NCBI GenBank assembly: GCA_965232265.1
Contig: CBDDPH010000002.1
Coordinates: forward strand, 4,588,001 to 4,652,000
Source of the DNA: VXRD01 sp965232265
GTDB taxonomy: Bacteria; Latescibacterota; UBA2968
Reading direction: 5' to 3'
Length of the DNA: 64,000 nucleotides
Under the pieces are notes generated by a model. That model was not told the DNA's origin. It saw nothing but the letters and a program-made list of their open reading frames with translations, and ran no database searches. A program made the translations under genes and the position numbers. This document shows, one piece after another, positions 25,952-34,197 of this stretch (positions are counted from its first letter, which is position 1; every line of letters begins with the position of its first letter).

Positions 25952-26812
25952 TCAATTCCACGACGTCAAACCCAACAACTTCTCACCCAATTCCGTCAAC
26001 TTCGCCGGCTTCTGCGTTTTGTGTTCCCAATCCCTCGGATCACCCGGCCAGCGGGGCGTGGGCCTGCACGCTCGCCATGCCTGAATGCGCTCTTCCCGCT
26101 CTGCCTCTCCCCGACCCTCTGCTGGCGACATCGTAATATACTGCGCCAGACGGGGCCTATCCGAGCGATTGTGCCCATTGCCGTGTGCCAGCAACCGATG
26201 CCAGATCAAAAGATCGCCCGCCCTGCCCGGAATCGACTTCACTTCCAGATCATCCAGATTGGGTCGCCGGGGATCGCGATCCTCTGGCTGTGTCTTGACC
26301 CACTCCTCAAAAATATTATTAAACCCCGGCACACACTGAAACCCGCCCTGATCCTCTGAAGTATCCGTCAAATACAACACCCCCTGCACCCCAAAAGGCA
26401 CTTTGGGCACAGACGTATCCGTATCCCAGTGAATCATGCCCTCATTTTGCCAATCGGGTTTATCCGCCCGCGAAGGCGGCTTCATATTCGCGCGATCCAG
26501 GGACACCCACAACTTCTCCGTACCCCAAAGTTCGGAAAACGCCTGATGCAAGCGCGGATACTGCCGGTTATCCCACAACGCCTGATGCTGATAAATCTCT
26601 ACCATCCCCGACGCCGCAATCATCGAACACGGGTTCCCTCGCGTATAGGGTTTGTACTTGTACCAATCCTCTGGATCATCGCGATCCATCTCCAAAAATG
26701 TCCAGACCGTATCCACCATCGCATCCAAATTTTCCTGCGGCACCGCATTGTGTACCACCACATACCCATTCTCCCGCCAAAAATCCCAATCCCTCTCGCT
26801 CAAAACTGGCAT
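25952..26812 (-). CDS. PhyH-family dioxygenase B
   Basis: 286-aa protein. The ATG at 26812 has AAGGAGAAC upstream; an upstream in-frame start is not supported. Iron site: H128-W-D130 in GMIHWDTDTS, with distal His in LLAHGNGHN near residue 211 and Arg in RPRLAQY. Compared with PhyH A it has a longer N-terminal helical part (WRENGYVVVHNAVPQENLD). The C-terminal third is basic (PTPRWPGDPRDWEHKTQKPAK). It is more than 100 bp downstream of the HIBADH-type gene, separated by a repeat. Probably soluble. Paralogy to the other PhyH proteins here is distant, so it likely has a different substrate. Confidence 0.85.
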   Translation of the reverse strand: MPVLSERDWDFWRENGYVVVHNAVPQENLDAMVDTVWTFLEMDRDDPEDWYKYKPYTRGNPCSMIAASGMVEIYQHQALWDNRQYPRLHQAFSELWGTEKLWVSLDRANMKPPSRADKPDWQNEGMIHWDTDTSVPKVPFGVQGVLYLTDTSEDQGGFQCVPGFNNIFEEWVKTQPEDRDPRRPNLDDLEVKSIPGRAGDLLIWHRLLAHGNGHNRSDRPRLAQYITMSPAEGRGEAEREERIQAWRACRPTPRWPGDPRDWEHKTQKPAKLTELGEKLLGLTSWN

Positions 26813-26927
26813 CTTTGTTCTCCTTTTCTTTGAAGTAATCCCCGCCCCAGTCCCCGGTCCCAAGCGGTCAGCTATCAGCTATCAGCCCGCCCAGCCACCC
26901 AACGCACCCGTCCCCAGCCCCTCTTTT

Positions 26928-27854
26928 TTATCTGCGTTCATCTGCGTCATCTGCGGATCGCCTTCTCACTTCAGTCCCCGCAGTCCTCTCCGCCACCTTA
27001 ATCGACGCCGTCTGATCTTCATCGCCCAACCCCATCCCCATTGCTATGGTCTGAATCTGATACGCCGCCGCGCCCATCAAATTTGTCGCACCCAGTGAAG
27101 CGGCCATCTGTGCAGCCAACCCGAGGTCCTTGTGCGACAACCGCAACTTGAAATAGGGATCAAAATTTCGCACCAGTGCGCGGCGCTTAAAGCTCCCCTG
27201 CAAATGCGACGAATTAGCAGCCGTATTCGACATCACATGCCACAGCACACCCACATCCAATCCCGCGGCAGTGCCCATCGCAAACGCCTCACCCAACAGC
27301 GTAGCAATCGAACACGACACCAGATTATTGACCAGCTTAGTCGTCACCCCCATGCCCAACTCACCACAATAAAACTGCTCATCGCCCAGAGTATCCAGCA
27401 CATCTTGCACAGACGCCACCACATCGGCATCGCCGCCAATCATCAGCGTCAATCCCCCCCGTGCCGCGTCTGCCGGACCCTTGCCCACAGGCACATCCAG
27501 CATATACCCGCCCTTTTCCGCTATGGCCCTGCCAACCTTGCGCGTCGTATCCGGATCAATCGAACTCATATCGATATAAACCTGCCCCACCGACAACCCG
27601 GAAACAATGCCATCCGATCCCAAAGCAACTTGCTCAACAGCCTGTGGCGTCGGCAGCGAAGAAATAACAACCTCCGACTGCTCGGCAACCGCCCGGGGCG
27701 TATTCACCCCCGTAGCCCCCTTCTCCTGCAAACCCCGCACCGCTTCATCGCGCAAATCGTGAACCGCAACATCATAGCCACTCGCAACCAGATGACTCGC
27801 CATCCCACCACCCATCATCCCCAGCCCCACATATCCCAATTTTCGTTTCACCAT
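26928..27854 (-). CDS. NAD(P)-dependent beta-hydroxyacid dehydrogenase (HIBADH family)
   Basis: 308-aa enzyme of the 3-hydroxyisobutyrate/tartronate-semialdehyde reductase family. The N-terminal Rossmann motif GYVGLGMMGGGMA (7-19), substrate-loop DVPVGKGPADAARGG (120-134) and catalytic Lys173 in TTKLVNNLV are present. It likely oxidises or reduces a beta-hydroxy acid in the cytoplasm. GAGGTGAG precedes the ATG. The last nine residues (SADDADERR) and the stop codon are encoded by an intergenic repeat that also occurs at 63.7 kb, so the natural C-terminus was probably altered by repeat insertion. It follows the cupin gene by 23 bp in the same operon. Confidence 0.9.
   Translation of the reverse strand: MVKRKLGYVGLGMMGGGMASHLVASGYDVAVHDLRDEAVRGLQEKGATGVNTPRAVAEQSEVVISSLPTPQAVEQVALGSDGIVSGLSVGQVYIDMSSIDPDTTRKVGRAIAEKGGYMLDVPVGKGPADAARGGLTLMIGGDADVVASVQDVLDTLGDEQFYCGELGMGVTTKLVNNLVSCSIATLLGEAFAMGTAAGLDVGVLWHVMSNTAANSSHLQGSFKRRALVRNFDPYFKLRLSHKDLGLAAQMAASLGATNLMGAAAYQIQTIAMGMGLGDEDQTASIKVAERTAGTEVRRRSADDADERR
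26931..26959. repeat. ATCTGCGT-type intergenic repeat, copy 1
   Basis: TCTGCGTTCATCTGCG followed by TCATCTGCGGATC. The core CATCTGCG...CATCTGCGGATC recurs at 63709-63730. It encodes the end of the dehydrogenase gene and so lies partly within coding sequence. Confidence 0.6.
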
Positions 27855-27877
27855 CTCACCTCTTCAAATGCTAAATG

Positions 27878-28351
27878 TTAATCATCTCTCGGATCCGAAT
27901 GGATCGGATCCACCCAATACACGGCTTCAGGCTCCTCAACAACCGGAATATCCAGATTCACAACCACAGGCTCCTGATCGCTGCGCACCAGCACACATTC
28001 CAGAGGCTCATCCACGCTGGCATTGATCTCCTGGTGCGGCACATAGGGCGGCACATAAATAAAATCACCCGGACCCGCTTCTGCCACATACTCCAACTGA
28101 TCGCCCCATCTCATCCTCGCCTTGCCCCGCACCACATAAATCACACTCTCCAGTGCCCCGTGATGATGCGCCCCCGTCTTTGCATTCGGATGAATTTCAA
28201 CCGTCCCCGCCCATAGTTTTTCGGCCCCCGCACTCGCCCGATTAATCGCCGCCGCTCGCGTCATCCCCGGCGTCTGCGGCGTATTAAAATCCAACTGATC
28301 ACCCGTCACCACCCGCACCCCCTGATTTCGCCAATCCTTATTTTCTAACAT
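27878..28351 (-). CDS. Cupin-domain protein
   Basis: 157-aa single-domain cupin. Motif 1 is AHHHGALESVIYVVRGKARM (about 60-79), with three consecutive His, and Glu in the expected metal position. Motif 2 is PGDFIYVPPYVPHQEIN (about 93-109). These give a metal-binding site of the 3-His-1-Glu type. Such small cupins are often isomerases, dioxygenases or binding proteins of sugar or aromatic acids. The gene lies 20 bp downstream of the sulfatase and 23 bp upstream of the dehydrogenase, so co-transcription is clear and a catabolic role in the same pathway is inferred. No signal peptide. Confidence 0.85.
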   Translation of the reverse strand: MLENKDWRNQGVRVVTGDQLDFNTPQTPGMTRAAAINRASAGAEKLWAGTVEIHPNAKTGAHHHGALESVIYVVRGKARMRWGDQLEYVAEAGPGDFIYVPPYVPHQEINASVDEPLECVLVRSDQEPVVVNLDIPVVEEPEAVYWVDPIHSDPRDD

Positions 28352-28371
28352 AACACCTCCATCCAGAGCAC

Positions 28372-29838
28372 CTATCCAATCGCCTCTCGCTCGCGCCAGC
28401 GATACATTCGCAAAGCCGGATCATTGGTCTCCACCATCCACTGCTGCAACCGCGCCTTCAATCGCGCCACATCATCGGCATAATCGGGATCATCAATCAC
28501 ATTATTCATCTCATGTGGATCGGTCTTCAGATCGTACAACTCGTCCTGCCCCGTCAAATTACATCCGTATTTCAAATCTCCCATACGCAGCATCTTCATC
28601 GACGTAGCCACATTGCCCAAACCCAAAAACTCCGTCACCACAGCATCGCGCCAGTCCGTCGCCTCACCGCGAACAAGCGGCAACAGCGACGCACCGTGAA
28701 TCGCATCCCCATCGTAATCTCCACCAGCCAGATCCAAAATCGTGGGATACATATCCACCAGCGACGCAAACTCCGCAACGCGCGCTCCCGCATGCGAACC
28801 ATCCGGCAGCCGGATAATCATTGGAACATGATGCGTCTCTTCAAAATGATGCCACCCCTTATCCAGCAACCCCCCGTGACTGCCCAGCGTCTCGCCGTGA
28901 TCCGCCGTAAAAATCAGAACCGTATTGTCCAACTCCCCACTCGCCTTCAAATAATCGTACAGCCGACCAATCTGACTGTCAATCATCGACACCCGCGCAT
29001 AATAATAGCGCACCGCCATCGCCCAATCTTCCCACGTCAAATTTTCCTTATCCCAGTGAATCTTCAAATGATGCGGACCGGGAATCTCCCGCGAGGGCCA
29101 TTCATAATTTCCCCACGGCGGAATCTCCACATCCCGATACCAGTCCAGAAACTCACCCGTCGCGTGATACGGCCCGTGCGGTCCCCAGAAATTCAAACTG
29201 ATAAAATACGGCAAATCCCGTTCCCGATACGACCTACTCATCTCAATCACATTATCCACCAGATAAGCCGGCACCGTCGCCTCTGTTGGTACAGTCAACT
29301 CACCCACCCCGTTGCGGACCATCGTAGTCGCCTCAGCCCAAGGCTTCACGCCCGGCTCATAACCCTTTGCCCGCGCCCATGTCTGGTAATCAGAATAACT
29401 CGAGCCAGCCCCACCGTGCCCGGCAAAATCCTGTCCTTCATACCCGATACGCGAAGGCGAAGATGGCCTATTCGACCCCTGAAACGTCCGCGTCTTCTCA
29501 GAGCCGAGATGCCACTTTCCCGTATATCCCGTCCCGTACCCCGCCGCTTGCAAACGCCGCGACAACAGTTCGGGCCGATCCTCCAACTCGTGAACACTAC
29601 ACCCCACCTCGTGGATATTTGACGTAATGCCATGGGTATGCGGATACACACCCGTTTGCAGCGTACCTCGCGCCGGACTACACACCGGATAAACCGTATA
29701 AGCATTCTCAAACAACACACCCTCTGCCGCGAGGCGATCGATATTCGGCGTACGACACGGCGTCTCGCCATAAGCCCCCACGCCCGACAGCCGATGCTGG
29801 TCAGTAAAAATAAAAATAATATTAGGTCTATCTGCCAT
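28372..29838 (-). CDS. Type I (formylglycine) sulfatase A
   Basis: 488-aa arylsulfatase-superfamily enzyme. The C-x-P-x-R activation motif is CSPAR, with Cys53 to become formylglycine. The N-terminal metal ligand region PNIIFIFTDQH and the later TADHGETLGSHG carry the usual Asp/Asn/His ligands. No signal peptide is present, so it should work in the cytoplasm on an imported small sulfate ester. The start overlaps the PhyH C stop by 11 bp, implying translational coupling. No maturase (FGE or anSME) is in the window. It is one of three sulfatases here, all with the modified Cys at position 53. Glycosaminoglycan-like or choline-sulfate-like substrates are both possible. Confidence 0.92.
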   Translation of the reverse strand: MADRPNIIFIFTDQHRLSGVGAYGETPCRTPNIDRLAAEGVLFENAYTVYPVCSPARGTLQTGVYPHTHGITSNIHEVGCSVHELEDRPELLSRRLQAAGYGTGYTGKWHLGSEKTRTFQGSNRPSSPSRIGYEGQDFAGHGGAGSSYSDYQTWARAKGYEPGVKPWAEATTMVRNGVGELTVPTEATVPAYLVDNVIEMSRSYRERDLPYFISLNFWGPHGPYHATGEFLDWYRDVEIPPWGNYEWPSREIPGPHHLKIHWDKENLTWEDWAMAVRYYYARVSMIDSQIGRLYDYLKASGELDNTVLIFTADHGETLGSHGGLLDKGWHHFEETHHVPMIIRLPDGSHAGARVAEFASLVDMYPTILDLAGGDYDGDAIHGASLLPLVRGEATDWRDAVVTEFLGLGNVATSMKMLRMGDLKYGCNLTGQDELYDLKTDPHEMNNVIDDPDYADDVARLKARLQQWMVETNDPALRMYRWREREAIG

Positions 29839-30598
29839 TTAATCCCTCCCAATATTCCCACATATCATCCGGCGTCTCAAACTGCAACTCATTCCAATTT
29901 TTCCACTTAAACCGCGTGAACAACCCCATGCGGATATTGCGACTGCAATTCTTACTCGCGCTGTGAACCATCAAACCGTGCCAGAAAATCACCGTCCCCG
30001 CGGGACCTGTAATCTCCATTGGATCGGGCAAATCAATAATCGTCCCCATACGAATCTGATTCGGTGGCTCATTGGGATCTAAAAACTGGCGATTCACACT
30101 CAGCAAAGAATGCGACCTGAAATAATCCGCCATCTTCGCATGCGTACCAGGCCACACACAAAATCCACCCGAGCGAGGCTTGATATCACAGAGATAAACG
30201 GTTGCGGCAATTGTAAAACCAGCCACTGTCAAATCCTTTTGCCCATAGCCATCTACATGCCCGCCCGAAGGCTTTGACCACTTATCTGCACCCGTGGGAT
30301 AGCGGAACAACGGCGTCGGCTCAGCCCACTCGGTCAGCCGCCCCTTGCCCGCCATCTCTTCGGCCATATCAAACACACCGTAATCGTACACAATAGATCG
30401 GTGCAACATCGGATCACTACTCTCGGGCTTTTTCGGCTCCGCATTCACCCACGTCTGAGGATCGCTACGATCTGCCCAAACACCGTGCCACAGACCATCC
30501 ACGGCGCGTTCTAATAATGCCCCGGGCAAAACATCCCGCTTGACCAGATACCCATTATCTTTGAAAAATTGCTTCTCCTTATGGGTGAGCAATCCCAT
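29828..30598 (-). CDS. PhyH-family dioxygenase C
   Basis: 256-aa protein. The ATG at 30598 has GAAGGAG upstream. Iron site: H114-V-D116 in GGHVDGYG; distal His212 in MVHSASKN. Length and C-terminal sequence (QFETPDDMWEYWE) match PhyH E at 34198, including about 40 bp of identical DNA at the 3' end, so the two are recent paralogs. It is the first gene of the leftward operon PhyH C - sulfatase - cupin - dehydrogenase - PhyH B - PhyH A - SDR. It is divergent from hicB; the 61-bp intergenic region is crowded with promoter elements. The paired sulfatase, overlapping by 11 bp, suggests joint processing of one substrate. Confidence 0.87.
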   Translation of the reverse strand: MGLLTHKEKQFFKDNGYLVKRDVLPGALLERAVDGLWHGVWADRSDPQTWVNAEPKKPESSDPMLHRSIVYDYGVFDMAEEMAGKGRLTEWAEPTPLFRYPTGADKWSKPSGGHVDGYGQKDLTVAGFTIAATVYLCDIKPRSGGFCVWPGTHAKMADYFRSHSLLSVNRQFLDPNEPPNQIRMGTIIDLPDPMEITGPAGTVIFWHGLMVHSASKNCSRNIRMGLFTRFKWKNWNELQFETPDDMWEYWEGLNGR

Positions 30599-30623
30599 GA
30601 AACACTCCTTCTATACAAAACAC

Positions 30624-30652
30624 TTGTCAATGATATCATATTAGGCTATCAT
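30624..30652 (+). promoter_or_regulatory. Promoter of hicB-like gene, with TGATATCA palindrome
   Basis: TTGTCA at 30624-30629, a 17-bp spacer and TATCAT at 30647-30652. The predicted start lies at the ATG (30660), so the mRNA would be leaderless. A palindrome TGATATCA at 30631-30638 in the spacer could be the autoregulatory site of the ribbon-helix-helix protein. Confidence 0.5.
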
Positions 30653-30659
30653 CTAAACA

Positions 30660-31016
30660 ATGAACAAAATGAATACTATGACACATAAAGGATATGCCGC
30701 TCGCATTGAATACAGCGATGAAGACCATTGCTTTATTGGTCACATAGCGGGCATCAACGATATCGTGGGTTTCCATGGCGATTCGGTTGCACAACTGCGT
30801 ACTGCATTTGAAGACGCCGTAGAGGATTATCTCGAAACCTGTGAAAAATTAAATCGCTCTCCACAAAAGCCCTATTCTGGAAATCTAATGTTGCGCCTTC
30901 CCCCAGAAGTCCACGCAGCAATTGCCACAGCTGCCGAAGTCAGTGGCAAAAGCATCAATCAATGGACAACCGATACACTCGCCGATATCCTGCAAACAAC
31001 TTCGCAACCATCTTAA
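30660..31016 (+). CDS. HicB-family antitoxin-like protein, apparently orphan
   Basis: 118-aa protein. Residues 8-70 match the HicB partial RNase H-like fold (YAARIEYSDEDHCFIGHIAGI; VAQLRTAFEDAVEDYLETCE). Residues 80-110 form a ribbon-helix-helix DNA-binding part (NLMLRLPPEVHAAIATAAEVSGKSINQW). Such proteins neutralise the HicA mRNA interferase and repress their own promoter. No HicA gene is present on either side: upstream is a divergent PhyH gene and downstream a convergent one, whose stop overlaps by 4 bp. It may be a solitary regulator or a leftover. ATGs at 30669 and 30678 are alternative starts; none has a ribosome site. Confidence 0.75.
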   Translation: MNKMNTMTHKGYAARIEYSDEDHCFIGHIAGINDIVGFHGDSVAQLRTAFEDAVEDYLETCEKLNRSPQKPYSGNLMLRLPPEVHAAIATAAEVSGKSINQWTTDTLADILQTTSQPS

Positions 31017-31867
31017 GCCGCCACGGCTTTCTCACCCAAATGCGCCTCAATCCACGCCTTCAAAGGCACATCTTCGGGTTTGGGTGACGTATATCCAAAA
31101 CCGCCCGAAGGACTCGCCCCCAACAACTGCCTGCGGATAGGATCACTACGCTCTATAAAGTGATCCACCGTCATATTATCGCGGGGCCGCAACCAGCGAT
31201 AGCTATAGCCGTAAAACAGCGTACGCCTGGGCGAATTCCAATAATTGGTACTGCTCGAATGCCAGATACGCCGATCAAAAAAAACCGCACTACCTTTCGG
31301 CACACACACCTGCATACCGCCCTCGGGCATTTCTGAGCGACTCTCGCCCGGAAACACATTGCCCAGATGCGAACCGGGAACCACAACAAAATTCCCGCGA
31401 CCAGGCTCTGAGGCATCCGTCAAAAAGAACGCCACCTTCAGCGAAATCCTCGGACGCGGATTCGTCTCAATATCGAGATTGAGGCGACCGCTATCCTGGT
31501 GAAACCCAAGCCCTGGGCCATCCTTCTCGAGCGACTTTCCCGGACCAACAGGAGGCGTCACAATCATGTGAGAATGATAAAGCTGAATATTCCAATTCAG
31601 CAACCCCCATACCTTTGGAAAAGTCTTATACCAATCGAGCAACTCCAAAAACAAATCATCCTGTCCGATAAAATCCAGCATATTCGACCGCTGATTCGGC
31701 CCAATGCCCTCTCGCTCTCGATGCGCGCCATCCACGCGATCTACAACCGGCACCAACTCATCCACCAGATCCTCTGGCAACACGCTCTCGAGAACAAAAA
31801 ACCCATCGCGTTCAAACTTCAACCGCTCCTCTTCGGTCACGCAATAATCCAGACACCTCGCGTCCAT
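31013..31867 (-). CDS. PhyH-family dioxygenase D
   Basis: 284-aa protein; ATG 31867 follows AGAGGATTG. Iron site: H123-Q-D125 in GFHQDSGR, the canonical spacing, with distal His203 in RIWHSSSTN and Arg in SPRRTLFY. The region YSYRWLRPRDN near the C-terminus also occurs in the PhyH at 33250 (YSYKWIR), making these two a subgroup separate from the others. There is no signal peptide. Its stop overlaps the hicB stop by 4 bp. It is not obviously in an operon; a PhyH-like remnant lies directly upstream. Substrate unknown. Confidence 0.86.
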   Translation of the reverse strand: MDARCLDYCVTEEERLKFERDGFFVLESVLPEDLVDELVPVVDRVDGAHREREGIGPNQRSNMLDFIGQDDLFLELLDWYKTFPKVWGLLNWNIQLYHSHMIVTPPVGPGKSLEKDGPGLGFHQDSGRLNLDIETNPRPRISLKVAFFLTDASEPGRGNFVVVPGSHLGNVFPGESRSEMPEGGMQVCVPKGSAVFFDRRIWHSSSTNYWNSPRRTLFYGYSYRWLRPRDNMTVDHFIERSDPIRRQLLGASPSGGFGYTSPKPEDVPLKAWIEAHLGEKAVAA

Positions 31868-31939
31868 AACAATCCTCTTTTCAAAACTCCGTGTGAGTGG
31901 AAAACCCCTCTCCCAATTCTCCCACACCTGCACATCAAC

Positions 31940-32141
31940 TCATACAACCTCCTCTTCAAGCACTGCCAAACGCGCTTTCTGCTCTACCAGCATGCGCTCT
32001 CGCTCGCGGTGGAACTCCGTGTAATACCGCTCTCGCTTGCCCGTAATGCGGTAATCCAATCGCTCGACACCCAGTGCCCGCCTGACCCGTCGCCTCGACA
32101 AAATGCGCTGCCTGCGCGTCTGTCAATACCTTGAACGCCAC
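31940..32141 (-). pseudogene. Frameshifted PhyH-like remnant
   Basis: Starts at a GTG (32141) with a strong AGGAGG site. The first 16 codons (AFKVLTDAQAAHFVE) look like a PhyH N-terminus. The frame then reads through unconvincing residues. In another frame the same DNA gives a sensible charged C-terminus (RITGKRERYYTEFHRERER, then a Glu-rich end) that stops at 31940. The middle of a normal PhyH (about 200 residues) is missing. This is best explained as an internally deleted, frameshifted copy. A short real protein cannot be excluded. With its flanking palindromes it occupies most of the 334-bp gap between PhyH D and the esterase gene. Confidence 0.5.
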
Positions 32142-32160
32142 AACAACCTCCTGTGCAAAT

Positions 32161-32239
32161 GGGCGGGTTGGGAAACCCGCCCCTATATATCCCAGGATCC
32201 GTTAATCAGTGCTCGGGCGGGTTGGGAAACCCGCCCCTA
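32161..32239. repeat. Pair of GGGCGGGTT/AACCCGCCC palindromic repeats
   Basis: Two identical 25-bp units at 32161-32185 and 32215-32239. Each is an inverted repeat GGGCGGGTT-TGGG-like centre-AACCCGCCC followed by CCTA. The second copy overlaps the 3' end of the esterase gene and encodes its last residues. They look like REP-type elements. Confidence 0.75.
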
Positions 32240-33152
32240 CGTTCAAATGCTTAAAAAAGAACGCCAGCATCGCCTGATTTGCATTCCCCGGCGGTGGCGA
32301 TCCCATCTTCGGCAAATACATTTCCACCTCAACACCGGCTTCATCGCACCGCTCTTTGATCGCAACTGCATGTTTGGGATGATGAACATAATGACCGCGA
32401 TTTTGGGGCACGCCACCCTCGTGATTACAAAACAAAAACACAGGGGGATCGTCTTTTGTAATCAACCCGCGCATATCCACATCTGCCCGAATCTGTTTGC
32501 CCTTTTCGGTCTCCGCTTCATCAAACGTAGCCAGGCCGTAAAACGAAACATCCCTGGAATAAAAATTCTCAGCAGGCAACCCGAGCACAGACTCCCATTG
32601 GAAAATATCATAGGAAAACTGACCATTGCGAGACCCCGCCGCCACAATGCGCGAAGACTGACGAAGCACGGGATCTTCACTATCGGGATCCGCCAAATCA
32701 TCGTGAAAAGCCAGCCATATCGAAGTCCCCGCACCGGCAGAACTGCCATAAGAAGCGATGCGTTTGGGATCGACATGCCACGCCTCGGCCTTGTATCTGA
32801 TAAACTGCACCGCACGCGCCGCATCGCGCAAAATATCCTGTATGGGCGCAGTATTTCTAAACCTGTAGTTAATCGCCGCAAATGAAACGCCCTTTTCCAA
32901 ACACGCTTCAACGACCACATTGCGGCGAACACTCCTTTTATCGCCATTGACAAACCCACCCCCGTGAATAAAAATCAAAACCGGTGCTGGCGCGTCCGAC
33001 TCTGCCCGCCAAAAATCCAGCACATTGCGCTCATAAGGTCCATAAGCCACATTCTCAAGCGTAGGCGGCGTCCCTTTTCTCTCAGTATCCTGAGCACATA
33101 CACCTGTTGTCCCAAACAAAATAAAGCATAAAATCCATCTTCCAACGCGCAT
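32202..33152 (-). CDS. Secreted alpha/beta hydrolase, carboxylesterase (BD-FAE-like)
   Basis: 316-aa protein with an N-terminal signal peptide ending at VCAQ (about residue 21) and AGGAGG before the ATG. The hydrolase core shows oxyanion loop FIHGGGFVNG (about 58-68) and nucleophile elbow GSSAGAG near 136-142 (Ser in S-A-G), as in hormone-sensitive-lipase-like and feruloyl/acetyl-esterase families. The C-terminal residues GAGFPTRPSTD are encoded by an intergenic repeat, so the original end is lost or replaced; the expected catalytic His region is short. Likely periplasmic. It may remove acyl groups from sulfated or acylated glycans handled by neighbouring sulfatases (inference). Confidence 0.8.
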   Translation of the reverse strand: MRVGRWILCFILFGTTGVCAQDTERKGTPPTLENVAYGPYERNVLDFWRAESDAPAPVLIFIHGGGFVNGDKRSVRRNVVVEACLEKGVSFAAINYRFRNTAPIQDILRDAARAVQFIRYKAEAWHVDPKRIASYGSSAGAGTSIWLAFHDDLADPDSEDPVLRQSSRIVAAGSRNGQFSYDIFQWESVLGLPAENFYSRDVSFYGLATFDEAETEKGKQIRADVDMRGLITKDDPPVFLFCNHEGGVPQNRGHYVHHPKHAVAIKERCDEAGVEVEMYLPKMGSPPPGNANQAMLAFFFKHLNVGAGFPTRPSTD

Positions 33153-33190
33153 GACTTCCTCCTATCTCTAGATTCTGACCCCTCCCCCGA

Positions 33191-33213
33191 CCCCTCCCCG
33201 ACACGGGGAGGGG
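33191..33213. repeat. CCCCTCCCC hairpin repeat
   Basis: CCCCTCCCC (33191-33199) and GGGGAGGGG (33205-33213) form a 9-bp stem with a 5-base loop, in the gap between the esterase and PhyH F. There is no T-tract, so it is probably an intergenic repeat rather than a terminator. Confidence 0.45.
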
Positions 33214-33249
33214 AGACATAACCCCACCTTCGCATAATCCGGTCTATTC

Positions 33250-34086
33250 CTAAACCTCAACCGTCCATGGAACCTGCTCGGGCGTCACCCCGTGTTCCTC
33301 TGCCCAATCAGCGAGCGGATACGTATTTGCCCTCGCGCTCAAATTGGGATTATCACTCAACGGCACATCCAGAAGTTGCTTCTCAATATCGCTCAAATCT
33401 GCCATCACGTCATCATCTAAATTTTCCAGATAAAATCCATTCCGAATCCACTTATAACTATACCCAAAAATAACCACCCTGGACGTGCGACCGCTCAAAT
33501 TTGGCGACTTCGTGTGAAAAATGCGATTCTCAAAAAACAGCGCATCCCCCGCCTTACACACCGGCTGCACCACCTCGAGCGGATCGACCTCACCTCTCGG
33601 AATACCCAGCGGTTCATTCAACACATGACTCCTCCTCGCAAACCGCGTAATCCCCGAATCCGGTCCCGGAAAATCCGTCAAACAATAACACACCTTAATC
33701 CCCACCCGCGGCTGATACGCATGCCCGATCTCCTGCGTAATCCCAATATCCCGATGCCAATTACGCATCGGCTCCGTCGTCTCCGCATCTTCTGGATCCT
33801 TGTAAATAATCGCCGTATTCTGCAAATGAATATCTGGACTCAAAAGCTGAATCACCAGAGGCACCGTCCCCGAATGGGCAATCAAAGAGCGAAATACAGG
33901 CACCTCCACAATCCCATCTCGAAACTGCTTATACGCCCTTCCCCGATCATCATAAGACGCCATCATCGCATCACACGCCTCCGTCAACCGCACGATTTCA
34001 CCAGCCCCCAGAACACCCTCCACCATCAGATACCCCTCCGCATCAAAAAACGCCCGCTGCTCATCGCTCAACTTTACAAAATCCAT
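33250..34086 (-). CDS. PhyH-family dioxygenase F
   Basis: 278-aa protein; ATG 34086 follows AAGGAGAAT. Iron site: H111-R-D113 in NWHRDIGI; distal His191 in RIFHTKSPN; Arg in GRTSRVVIFGYSYKW. It groups with PhyH D by the YSYKW element. The N-terminus (LSDEQRAFFDAEGYLMVEGVL) is standard. It is followed downstream by the esterase gene about 100 bp away, on the same strand, and preceded by PhyH E about 110 bp upstream with a REP element between, so separate transcripts are likely. Soluble; substrate unknown. Confidence 0.86.
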   Translation of the reverse strand: MDFVKLSDEQRAFFDAEGYLMVEGVLGAGEIVRLTEACDAMMASYDDRGRAYKQFRDGIVEVPVFRSLIAHSGTVPLVIQLLSPDIHLQNTAIIYKDPEDAETTEPMRNWHRDIGITQEIGHAYQPRVGIKVCYCLTDFPGPDSGITRFARRSHVLNEPLGIPRGEVDPLEVVQPVCKAGDALFFENRIFHTKSPNLSGRTSRVVIFGYSYKWIRNGFYLENLDDDVMADLSDIEKQLLDVPLSDNPNLSARANTYPLADWAEEHGVTPEQVPWTVEV

Positions 34087-34128
34087 AATAATATTCTCCT
34101 TCACACTTCCCCAACTACCCAACCCCCA

Positions 34129-34160
34129 CTGGATTGCGGCTTACACCCTGCCGCAATGAC
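34129..34160 (+). repeat. REP-like palindrome, copy R1
   Basis: Unit of the form CTGGA-stem-TTA-loop-stem-TGAC; here the stem is TTGCGGC/GCCGCAA. It is 32 bp and exactly the reverse complement of the unit at 36510-36541. The two bracket PhyH E and sulfatase B. Confidence 0.7.
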
Positions 34161-34197
34161 GGTCTTCCTTTCCACTTCATACTTCACACTTCATCCT

